A stretch of DNA of 64,000 nucleotides from Rhodococcus opacus (lineage in GTDB: Bacteria > Actinomycetota > Actinomycetes > Mycobacteriales > Mycobacteriaceae). Of this stretch, positions 27,356-34,486 are shown one piece after another. Position 1 is the first letter of the stretch; every line of letters starts with the position of its first letter. The translations under genes were made by a program, and so were the position numbers. The DNA lies in NCBI RefSeq assembly GCF_012396235.1, contig NZ_JAAXPA010000031.1:42877-106876 (forward strand), given 5' to 3'. Under the pieces are notes generated by a model. The model saw only the letters and a program-made list of their open reading frames with translations, did no database searches and had not been told where the DNA came from.

Positions 27356-28675
27356 ATGCGTAACGTGCTGGCGCACCGCGCCGCTGTTGTAGGCGCCTCG
27401 GCAATGCTTCTTCTCTTTCCGTTTTCCACTGCCGCCCAGGCCGACCCTGTTACGCAGCCCGACACCACTCAGCTGAGCGCCGACAAGTTGCCGGCCGAAC
27501 TCGTCGAGGCCATCACCCGCGACCTGAAGATCAGCCCGCAGGAGTACCTCGACCGCGCCGCGAAGGCACAGGAGCTGGGCAGTTACGCCGAGGACTTCCG
27601 GGAGCAGCATCCCGACGACTTCGCCGGGGCCTGGATCGGCCTCGACGGTCAGCCCGTCGTCGCGGTCACCACGGACGAGGCCGCCGACGCCGCAGCCAAG
27701 GCCGGGTACGACACCCGCATTGCGCCCGTGTCCGCGAACGGCCTGGAGAAGACCCTCTCCGACGTGAACGGCTGGATCGCGGGACTGCCGAAGGACGTGG
27801 CTTCCCAGGTCAACTCCGCGTCGATCGACGTCCTCGAGAACCGCGTCGTCATCGACGTCGTCAACAGCCCCATCGGCCAGGCGTTGAACCTGCCGACGCT
27901 GCTCGCCAACGTCAAGGTCATGCTGAGCCCTGGCGGCGGCGGTCCGGTGGAGCGGGGCCCCCTCGCCGGTGACACCTACATCACCACCGCGGGTGAGCTG
28001 CCGAAGACGCCGATCTCGGAGATCTCCGTCTGCTCGCTGGGCTTCAACGCCGTGGACGACAGCGGCCAGGCCGTGAACATCAGCGCCGGACACTGCAACC
28101 CCGCCGAGGGTCAGCCGTCGCCGGTGTTCCTCCCCAACCACCAGAACGTCGACGACAGCCAGCAGATCGGCGCGTTCTCGAAGTCGTCGGTGGGCAACCC
28201 GGCCGACAAGCTGGACTACTCGGTGATCAAGCTCAACGAGGCGGGCGTCAAGGCCGGTCTGGACCGTCCCGCGGTTCGCGGCGCGAACGGCACCACGCTG
28301 GAGATCACCGGCACCGCCCGGCCCGTCGTCGGCGCCCCGATCTGCAAGTCGGGTCAGACGTCGTCGTTCACGTGTGGCGTGGTGGCAGCCGATCACGTCG
28401 AGACGCAGCTGTTCGTCGCCGACGGTTCGAGCCGCGTGGTCAACGGTTTCGCCGGCACGGCCTGCACTCTCGCGGGTGACAGCGGCGGCGCCATCGTCAC
28501 CGGAACCCTCGCGCTGGGTATCACCAGTGGTTCCAACGCCAGTGGCGCCCCCAACTGCACGGAGGCGAACCTGGTGCTGGCACCGGAGGGTGGCACCGCC
28601 AGCCTGGGCATCCCGGTCGCGGACATCGTGGACACGATCGGATCCGGGATGCGCGTGCGCACCATCTCCGACTAG
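27356..28675 (+). CDS. Secreted S1-family serine protease (alpha-lytic type)
   Basis: 439 residues. A Sec signal peptide ends near AAQADP (residue 30). Residues 35-200 resemble the pro-region of alpha-lytic/streptogrisin proteases (LPAELVEAITRDLKISPQEY, DDFAGAWIGLDG), and the mature domain follows with the triad H246 (ISAGHC), D287 (KLDYSVI) and S376 (GDSGG). Cysteines flank the active-site histidine and serine as in streptogrisins. Expected to be exported, self-cleaved and active outside the cell. The AAGGGA site supports the ATG. A close paralogue follows at 28915, a tandem duplication. Confidence 0.88.
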   Translation: MRNVLAHRAAVVGASAMLLLFPFSTAAQADPVTQPDTTQLSADKLPAELVEAITRDLKISPQEYLDRAAKAQELGSYAEDFREQHPDDFAGAWIGLDGQPVVAVTTDEAADAAAKAGYDTRIAPVSANGLEKTLSDVNGWIAGLPKDVASQVNSASIDVLENRVVIDVVNSPIGQALNLPTLLANVKVMLSPGGGGPVERGPLAGDTYITTAGELPKTPISEISVCSLGFNAVDDSGQAVNISAGHCNPAEGQPSPVFLPNHQNVDDSQQIGAFSKSSVGNPADKLDYSVIKLNEAGVKAGLDRPAVRGANGTTLEITGTARPVVGAPICKSGQTSSFTCGVVAADHVETQLFVADGSSRVVNGFAGTACTLAGDSGGAIVTGTLALGITSGSNASGAPNCTEANLVLAPEGGTASLGIPVADIVDTIGSGMRVRTISD

Positions 28676-28695
28676 TTCTCCCTTGCTCCACCCGG

Positions 28696-28728
28696 TGCCC
28701 GGTGTCCGTTGCTCTCGGACACCGGGCA
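28696..28728 (+). terminator. Terminator between the two S1 proteases
   Basis: A perfect 13-bp inverted repeat TGCCCGGTGTCCG/CGGACACCGGGCA with a 7-base loop, 21 bases after the first protease stop. Downstream, a -10-like TATAGT at 28815-28820 without a clear -35 suggests that the second protease has its own promoter. Confidence 0.75.
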
Positions 28729-28914
28729 CAGGTGCATTCAGGGGTGGTGTCCGCTTTGTCCTGCTGCGCCGTCCACCGAGAGTGTTACAGGTGGGAATAG
28801 ACGGGGCGAACCCATATAGTCGACTCCGACTGTGTACGGCCTTACCTGTCGGGGGGTCGTATTCGTATGCGCCCGCGAGGCAACTGCGAACAAACAAACA
28901 TCAGAAAGGCCCCC

Positions 28915-30225
28915 ATGCGAAGCTCCATCGCACGTCGTGCCGCCGTGTTCGGCTCCGCCGCGCTGCTGCTCCTAGGTCCGGTCGCCGCCTCCGCTCAGGC
29001 CGATCCGGTCGAGCCCGGAGTGTCCGACCAGGCCGCCAAGCTTCCCGCGGAACTGATCGACGCTATCCAGCGTGATCTGTCGCTGAGCCCGGACCAGTAC
29101 CTGGAGCACTCCGAACTGGGCCAGAAGCTGGCCGAGTTCGCGAAGATCGCCCGCACCCAGTTCCCGGATGCGTTCGCCGGAACGTGGCTCGACAATGCCG
29201 GCACCCCCATCGTCGGGCTCGCCGACGGTGCGGACAAGGACGCCGCCGTCGCCGCGGCCGAGAAGGCCGGCTTCCAGGTCAAGGATGTGGCCCAGAGCGA
29301 GAGCAGCCTGCAGGCTCAGGTGAAGTCGCTCGACGGGTGGCTGGACACCCAGCCGCCTGCCGTCGCGGATCTCGTTCGCGGCGTGGCCATCGACATCGTG
29401 AACAACGATCTCGTGCTCCGTGCGGACAACGTGGGCGGGTTGCAGCTTCCGGACTTCCTGAAGGGCGCACGCGTCGTGCAGTCGCCTGCCACGGCCGCTC
29501 CGCTGCCGTCCACCGACCTCACCCCCATCGCCGAACCGCTCCCCGCCGACGCCCTGCTGGGCGGCGACGCGTACGGCTCGCTCGGCGGCGGAGTCGGACT
29601 GCGCTGCTCGCTCGGTTTCAACGGCACCGACAGCTCGGGCGGTCCGGTGAACATTACGGCAGGACACTGCGACCCCAACCGGGACGCTGCCGGCACCTCG
29701 GAGGCGTCGGAGGCGTTCTCCCTGGTCCCGGGTGGCACCGGTCCGCGAATCGGCACCTTCGCCAAGACCAGCCTGGACATCCACGACTACTCGATCATCC
29801 GGGCCGACGACAGCGCCGCACACCGGTTCGAGAACAACGGCGTCCGGGTTCCCGGCGCAGCGCCGGTCGCCATCACGGGTACGGCCGACCCGATTGTCGG
29901 CGCCCCGGTGTGCAAGTCGGGTCTGACCACCGGTTTCACCTGCGGTGTCGTCACGTCTGTCGCGCAGACCGTCTCGGTCGGTGAACGCACGCTGGCCGAC
30001 AGCTTCTCGACGAGCATGTGCGCCCTGCAGGGCGACAGCGGCGGCACGATCGTGACCGGCACGCTGGCACTCGGAATTTCGAGCGCCTCCAACGTCGGGC
30101 AGTACCCGATCTGCCAGGTCGCGGACGTCGTCACGTTCGTCCTCGGCGAGAGCCCCGAGTTGTTCGCCACCCCGATCAACGAGGTGCTGGCCGAGAACCC
30201 GGGTCTGCGCGTGCGCACCTCGTAA
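28915..30225 (+). CDS. Secreted S1-family serine protease, paralogue
   Basis: 436 residues with the same layout as the gene at 27356: Sec signal peptide ending at ASAQADP, pro-region (KLPAELIDAIQRDLSLSPDQ), and a catalytic domain with H251 (TAGHC), D291 (IHDYSII) and S375 (GDSGG). ATG at 28915 is chosen because AAAGG precedes it and the signal peptide starts properly there; an in-frame start 48 bases upstream would add a charged leader. The two proteases diverge mostly in the pro-region and surface loops, so they may differ in specificity. A terminator follows. Confidence 0.87.
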   Translation: MRSSIARRAAVFGSAALLLLGPVAASAQADPVEPGVSDQAAKLPAELIDAIQRDLSLSPDQYLEHSELGQKLAEFAKIARTQFPDAFAGTWLDNAGTPIVGLADGADKDAAVAAAEKAGFQVKDVAQSESSLQAQVKSLDGWLDTQPPAVADLVRGVAIDIVNNDLVLRADNVGGLQLPDFLKGARVVQSPATAAPLPSTDLTPIAEPLPADALLGGDAYGSLGGGVGLRCSLGFNGTDSSGGPVNITAGHCDPNRDAAGTSEASEAFSLVPGGTGPRIGTFAKTSLDIHDYSIIRADDSAAHRFENNGVRVPGAAPVAITGTADPIVGAPVCKSGLTTGFTCGVVTSVAQTVSVGERTLADSFSTSMCALQGDSGGTIVTGTLALGISSASNVGQYPICQVADVVTFVLGESPELFATPINEVLAENPGLRVRTS

Positions 30226-30238
30226 CGCACTCCACCTG

Positions 30239-30280
30239 CGACAGCGGCCCGCTTCCCATTCGGGAGGCGGGCCGCTGTCG
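30239..30280 (+). terminator. Terminator after the second S1 protease
   Basis: A perfect 14-bp inverted repeat (30239-30252, 30267-30280, left arm CGACAGCGGCCCGC), 13 bases after the stop, with a loop that can pair further (TCCC/GGGA). Confidence 0.78.
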
Positions 30281-30292
30281 TCGGACGCGCAC

Positions 30293-30517
30293 TCAGGCCG
30301 CGTTGGGCCGGACCGCCCGGGCATCCCGCAGGGTGGTGCCCCACCATTCGATCTGGTCGAGCATGTTCTTGACCGCACTCGAGCTGACTGCCGGGTCCAG
30401 CGGCTCCCCGTGCTCGTCGAACACCGCCCACGCACCGTGAAAGCTGACACTGTCGCGGACCGTGACCGCGTGGAGTTCCGCGAACACCAACCGCAGCTGT
30501 TCCACCGCACGGACCGA
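30293..30517 (-). pseudogene. C-terminal remnant of an NAD(P)H-dependent FMN reductase
   Basis: About 75 codons ending in a normal stop. SVRAVEQLRLVFAELHAVTV, MLDQIEWWGTTLRDARAV and the general pattern fit the C-terminal third of NADPH-dependent FMN reductase/azoreductase-like flavodoxin proteins. The flavin-binding N-terminal part is absent: homology stops near 30517, where the opposite-strand TetR fragment begins. No start codon with a ribosome site is found. Read as a gene remnant. Confidence 0.6.
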
Positions 30518-30827
30518 GGCCGACGTCTCCACGCGCACGATCTACAACCACTTCGAGGGCAAGGAACAATTATTCTTCGCCGTGATCGAGGACAGCGCGA
30601 CGCGGGTGGCCGACAGTCAGACGGACATGATCGACCGGCACCTCGGCGAGGTGAACGACCTCGAGTCGGACCTCGTCGCACTCGGCCGTGAGTGGGTCAC
30701 GATCCCGACCCAGGTCTTCGCGGACCACTTCGCCACGGCGCCGTCCCCCTCGGCGAACGAGGTGTCGGCCATCGTCACCGACGGGGTCGCGGCCTTCCTC
30801 GACGGCTACCGTGGGCGCGGGAACTGA
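30510..30827 (+). pseudogene. Fragment of a TetR-family regulator
   Basis: TEADVSTRTIYNHFEGKEQL is the second half of a TetR helix-turn-helix; the first helices and start are missing. The ligand-binding part is also cut: after ITIPTQVFADHFA-like text it passes straight to EVSAIVTDGVAAFLDGYRGR, the usual C-terminus, leaving about 105 residues of a normal 200. Deleted at the 5' end and probably internally. The 5' break coincides with the break of the FMN reductase fragment, so one rearrangement probably joined them. Confidence 0.65.
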
Positions 30828-31529
30828 TCAGGCGGTGGGCTCGGGCGCGGGCGGGACGAACGGCGTGTTGATGGTGACGAGGTACTGGATTCCGAGGATC
30901 ACCAGTGCGGCGCCGCCCACGAAGATGGTTCCGGCCAGCCCGCCGGCGGCGAAACCCGCCAGCAGCCCGCCGAGGCACCCGACCGGCGTGCCGATCACGG
31001 TCACGGCGAACAGGCCGCACCCGACCGCGAGACCCACGGCGCCGAATATCACACCGAAGATCAGGCCGCCGATCAGCGTCGCGTAACCGAGGTAGCTGTT
31101 GAAGTCGGCGAGCGCCGAGTCGTCACGCTCTTCCTGAGTGTCGAATCCGTCCTGCGCAACCGATTTCACGGACGACGCGACGTCGGCGGGAACCTGCGGG
31201 GTGAGCGTCACCCTCCGCCCGTCGAGGTCGGCGTCGATCGGATAGACGGCGTCGCCGACCCGAATCGTGAGCGGCAGTGCAGCCACCAGCTTGCCACTGT
31301 CGTCCACCACCTCGATCGCTTCCCGTGTGTCGGCGATCCGGAAGGCGCCCGCGTCGATCGACGTGACGACGGACTCCCCCTCGGCGTGCGCCTCGTAGCC
31401 GATGTCCGACGAATCCTGCTGCGTCAGTGGAGCTGTGTGTGCGGTCCCGGCGGAGATCCCGAGGGCCGCGACGACGAGGAACACTGCTCCGGTGACGGCC
31501 CGCAGGTTCCGTGCGAACCGGCCGCTCAT
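30828..31529 (-). CDS. Exported glycine-zipper protein, paralogue 1
   Basis: 233 residues. Signal peptide (FLVVAALGISAGTAHTAPL), then a small beta-rich domain (DIGYEAHAEGESVVTSIDAG, KLVAALPLTIRVGDAVYPI) and a C-terminal half rich in small residues with two or three membrane-like helices of glycine-zipper type (GGLIFGVIFGAVGLAVGCG). No enzyme motif is seen. The family is confined to Rhodococcus and relatives as far as I recall and has no known function. The ATG overlaps the stop of paralogue 2 (ATGA), so both belong to one leftward operon. Confidence 0.72.
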   Translation of the reverse strand: MSGRFARNLRAVTGAVFLVVAALGISAGTAHTAPLTQQDSSDIGYEAHAEGESVVTSIDAGAFRIADTREAIEVVDDSGKLVAALPLTIRVGDAVYPIDADLDGRRVTLTPQVPADVASSVKSVAQDGFDTQEERDDSALADFNSYLGYATLIGGLIFGVIFGAVGLAVGCGLFAVTVIGTPVGCLGGLLAGFAAGGLAGTIFVGGAALVILGIQYLVTINTPFVPPAPEPTA

Positions 31530-32266
31530 GCCGTGGGTTCCGGTGCGACGAACGGACTGTTGATGGTGTTGAAATACTGAATGCCCAGAACCACCAGGGC
31601 GCCACCGCCGACGACGATGGTGCCGGCGAGCGCGACGACGGGTGCGACGATCAGCGCACCCCCGATGCACCCAGCCACGGGCCCGGCGAGGCCGAGGAAG
31701 GGAATCACCAGCGCAGCCGTGCCGGGGATGACGCCGATCGCGCATCCGATCGCCCCGCCGATGATGGCGGCGACGATCGCGGTGATCGCGCTCGTGATCC
31801 CGAGTTGCTGCTGGAAGTCGTCGAGTGCGCGGTCGTCGCGTTCCTGTTTGTCCTGCGGTGCGGCGACGTCGTCGAGGGTGAGGCGTTCCGACACGGGGAC
31901 GGGGGTCGCTGCCGACGGATCCATGTTCGGGACGAGTCGCAGGACGCGAGCGGACTCGTCGACCGCCACGGCGAAGGGATGCTGCAGGTCGTCGACCCGG
32001 AAGAGAGTGGGAATGGAGGCGACGACGCGTCCGCCGTCGTCGACCACGTCGACGGTGTCGTTCGCGGCGTTGATCGAGAAGGCGCCGGCGTCGAGGGTGG
32101 CCACAGCGGCGTCACCGTCGCGAGCGGTCTGGTAGTTGATGTTCGGGATGCCCTGTTCCGCACCCGGCTGGGGTGCGGCGGCCGGATCGGCGTATGACGT
32201 GGCCGCTCCGACGCCCATCGCCGCGACGACGAGCATGGAGGTGGCAGTAATCCGTCGGAGGTTCAT
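31526..32266 (-). CDS. Exported glycine-zipper protein, paralogue 2
   Basis: 246 residues; same order as paralogue 1: signal peptide (SMLVVAAMGVGAATSYADP), domain with NINYQTARDGDAAVATLDAG, then DDVAAPQDKQERDDRALDDF and a glycine-zipper hydrophobic half (GGAIGCAIGVIPGTAALV). The C-terminal words GTIVVGGGALVVLGIQYFNT recur in all four paralogues. First gene of the two-gene operon. An IdeR/DtxR-like box lies 35 to 53 bases upstream of the ATG, suggesting iron control. Function unknown. Confidence 0.72.
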   Translation of the reverse strand: MNLRRITATSMLVVAAMGVGAATSYADPAAAPQPGAEQGIPNINYQTARDGDAAVATLDAGAFSINAANDTVDVVDDGGRVVASIPTLFRVDDLQHPFAVAVDESARVLRLVPNMDPSAATPVPVSERLTLDDVAAPQDKQERDDRALDDFQQQLGITSAITAIVAAIIGGAIGCAIGVIPGTAALVIPFLGLAGPVAGCIGGALIVAPVVALAGTIVVGGGALVVLGIQYFNTINSPFVAPEPTA

Positions 32267-32300
32267 CGAGATCCGTTTCGAGAGCAGCGCTGTGACGGAC

Positions 32301-32319
32301 GAAGGTTAGCCTAAGCATG
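32301..32319 (-). promoter_or_regulatory. IdeR/DtxR-like iron box
   Basis: The core AGGTTAGCCTAA (32303-32314) fits the 19-bp actinobacterial IdeR/DtxR operator (TTAGGTTAGSCTAACCTAA) at 13 or 14 of 19 positions, with the central AGGTTAGCCTAA complete. It sits just upstream of the paralogue 2/1 operon, where bound repressor would block transcription when iron is plentiful. Only one box was found in the window. Confidence 0.5.
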
Positions 32320-32387
32320 GGCCGGTCAGGCAGGTCAGCTCTGCGGGTGTGACGAGGTTCACGGTCGCGAGGTCACACAACGACGAA

Positions 32388-32415
32388 CCGCCCGCCTCCG
32401 AAGGGAGACGGGCGG
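32388..32415 (-). terminator. Terminator after glycine-zipper paralogue 3
   Basis: A 12-bp inverted repeat with one mismatch (CCGCCCGCCTCC / GGAGACGGGCGG) and a 4-base loop, 25 bases beyond the stop of the leftward gene at 32440. Confidence 0.7.
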
Positions 32416-32439
32416 CGTCTGAGGTACTGCGGGGTGCGG

Positions 32440-33126
32440 CTACTTCACCCACTTCGTGGTGCCGGGCGGTGCGTTCAGCGTGTTGATCAGGTCGATACCG
32501 GCGATGGCCAGCGTGGGGCCGCCCACCACGATCGTGCCGAGAAGGGCACCGATTCCCGCGCCCGTCACACCGAACGGCAGGCATCCGAAGACCGCGACCG
32601 GCGTCCCGACCACGCAGCCGACGGCGAATCCCAGGATTCCGCCCACGATGGTGCCGCCGAGACTGCCGACCGTCATCGCGATGCCGAGCTGCTGCTGGAA
32701 TGCCGACTGGGCCCGGGTGTTCTCGTCGATCGACGCCACGTCGTGCAGCGCGATGGGCGTGATCCGATCCTCGGGCGAAATCGGCATCGCCTCGGCCTTG
32801 TCGACGCTCGGCGTCAGGCGCAGGGTCTTTCCGTCTTCGGTGATCTCTTCCTCGAACGGGAACTGCAATCCGTCGAACCGGTACGCGAGCGGGAGGGAAA
32901 CGACAGTTGCCCCACCCGCATCCTTGATCGCGACGGACTTCCCGTCCGATGCAAGCGCGAAGGCGCCGGCGTCGATCGTGGTCACGACCGTGCGGTCTTC
33001 GATGTGGGACTCGTATCCGATTTCGGTGCCGGGCTCGGCGACGGGTTCCGCGACCGCCACCCCGGACCCAGTCGCGAGCACACCCACCAAAAGTGCCGAA
33101 GTCGTAACGAAACGACGCAACTTCAT
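32440..33126 (-). CDS. Exported glycine-zipper protein, paralogue 3
   Basis: 228 residues. Signal peptide (ALLVGVLATGSGVAVAEP), domain EIGYESHIEDRTVVTTIDAG..., the linker LHDVASIDENTRAQSAFQQQ, and a hydrophobic glycine-zipper half (GGTIVGGILGFAVGCVVGTP, GTIVVGGPTLAIAGIDLINT). A strong AAGGGGATGGA-type ribosome site precedes the ATG. A separate leftward unit with its own terminator. Function unknown; it groups with its neighbours by sequence pattern and position. Confidence 0.72.
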   Translation of the reverse strand: MKLRRFVTTSALLVGVLATGSGVAVAEPVAEPGTEIGYESHIEDRTVVTTIDAGAFALASDGKSVAIKDAGGATVVSLPLAYRFDGLQFPFEEEITEDGKTLRLTPSVDKAEAMPISPEDRITPIALHDVASIDENTRAQSAFQQQLGIAMTVGSLGGTIVGGILGFAVGCVVGTPVAVFGCLPFGVTGAGIGALLGTIVVGGPTLAIAGIDLINTLNAPPGTTKWVK

Positions 33127-33370
33127 TCCATCCCCTTAAGGTTTCAACCCCATCCGTTGCTAAACAGTAACTTGTGGGTCTGACAGATCCCAATTGAGTC
33201 TCGACTCGAGGAAATGGCGCTCCGGAAATAGTCTGCGCAGGGCTATGAAAAACTGCGCTCAGAACTGCAGCGGGATCGAATTTCAAGAATTGCACCAGTC
33301 AGGGATGTAGTTATTCCTACACAAAGCGGGGAACCGGTCGGTTTCTTCCCGGCGGCCCCCACGCACGACT

Positions 33371-33401
33371 CGGCCCCGCCGTGCGGGACACGACGGGGCC
33401 G
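33371..33401 (-). terminator. Terminator after glycine-zipper paralogue 4
   Basis: An inverted repeat CGGCCCCG/CGGGGCCG (33371-33378, 33394-33401), 20 bases after the leftward stop at 33421. The rest of 33127-33370 holds no gene; it carries the upstream region of paralogue 3 and a short palindrome AACCGGTCGGTT. Confidence 0.65.
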
Positions 33402-33420
33402 GGCGCCGAGGCGTGGCGCT

Positions 33421-33867
33421 CTACTCGTCTCTGTCCGCATAGATCGACGTCCCCGGAGCGGCGTTGTACGTCTCCCACAGCTGGTACGCACTAACGCCGA
33501 GGGTGGGGCCACCGGCGACGATGGTTCCGACGACCCCGCCGATACCGGCCCCAGTCACCAGTCCGGCGACGCAGCCAGCGGGAAGTGTTGCGATACAGCC
33601 GATTCCGGCCCCGGCAATCGTTCCGACCAGGCTTCCGACCGTGACGGCAATGCCGACCTGCGCACCGAACTGGCCGAACGCCCTGTCATTCTCCTCGCGG
33701 GACGCGACGTCGTGGAACGGCAGCGAAGGAACCGCGGGCGCCGCCGTTGCCGGGACGGGCGCCGCAGGAGCGGGTGCTGCCACTGGCCCCGCATGCGACA
33801 CTCCGGCAGCAAGACCCATGGCGGCCACCGCCATGCCTGCCGTCACTGCAGCTTTTCTCACGATCAT
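33421..33867 (-). CDS. Exported glycine-zipper protein, short paralogue 4
   Basis: 148 residues. A signal peptide (AGMAVAAMGLAAGVSHAGPV) is followed by an Ala/Pro-rich linker where the other paralogues have their beta-rich domain, then the shared segment FHDVASREENDRAFGQFGAQ and the glycine-zipper half (VGSLVGTIAGAGIGC, GTIVAGGPTLGVSAYQLWET). So it keeps only the membrane part of the family. Function unknown. The upstream region to 34486 is rich in palindromes and may control it. Confidence 0.68.
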   Translation of the reverse strand: MIVRKAAVTAGMAVAAMGLAAGVSHAGPVAAPAPAAPVPATAAPAVPSLPFHDVASREENDRAFGQFGAQVGIAVTVGSLVGTIAGAGIGCIATLPAGCVAGLVTGAGIGGVVGTIVAGGPTLGVSAYQLWETYNAAPGTSIYADRDE

Positions 33868-34486
33868 TGATGCCTCATTTCAGGAGCGTCCCGACGAAGT
33901 ACTGGTGTGATCGAAGTGCACTGCACGGCCCCCCGTGCGGCCGCTGGCCAGGGCCGGAAAACACGCTCAGAGTAACAGCGGAATCACGGCCGAAATGTTC
34001 ATTGACGAAAAATTCATCGCGCCCGCAAGTTACCGATCGGTAGCAAATCGAGCGGGTGTAATTCGCGCGAATTACACGAGATGAATTACGTCACTCGGCG
34101 TGGTTATCGACAGGACGGACGTGAGTGCGCGGAATATTTGCCCATCGTTATCCGGCCGCAATGCAACCGCGTCGAATTCGTGACGAAAACGACCCCTGAA
34201 GCCCTCTCACGAAGCCGCTCGGACGGCCTCCGGCGGCTGCCGGCCGAAGTTAGGGCGACCTTGGGTGAGCGCCGCAATTCCGACCCTTTAACGTGACGAA
34301 CAGAAAGTCCGATTGTGGCATGCACCACATGCCCTATCGGCGCCCGAGCTGCAGAGATCCCGCCGAACACCGGTATGTTACCCACAGGTAGACTAATTAA
34401 GTTACTAGCCGGTAACTTAGCAAGCGTTAGGATCACGAGCAGTCCCGAGGTGGCCGCCCTGCCGCCCTGAAACGAAAGGCCGCGAC
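33868..34486. promoter_or_regulatory. Palindrome-rich, lower-GC regulatory region upstream of etfD
   Basis: 619 bases with no supported gene. The 13-base pattern TTAC-N5-GGTA occurs three times: 34030-34042, 34378-34390 and 34402-34414; the last lies in an 8-bp-arm inverted repeat TAAGTTAC/GTAACTTA (34398-34419). A 22-bp perfect palindrome is at 34056-34077 (half-site GTGTAATTCGC). A -10-like TAGACT at 34390-34395 lies between the two etfD-proximal sites, so a repressor bound there would block etfD. TetR-type control is inferred. Confidence 0.5.
34056..34077. repeat. 22-bp perfect palindrome
   Basis: Half-site GTGTAATTCGC followed at once by its reverse complement, with no spacer. It is 189 bases before the start of the leftward gene at 33867 and 410 bases before etfD. 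It could be an operator or a cruciform-prone site. Confidence 0.8.

Noticed and set aside
34081..34436. Small open frames in the region before etfD
   Set aside because: They have no ribosome site or recognisable motifs and span the operator-like palindromes.
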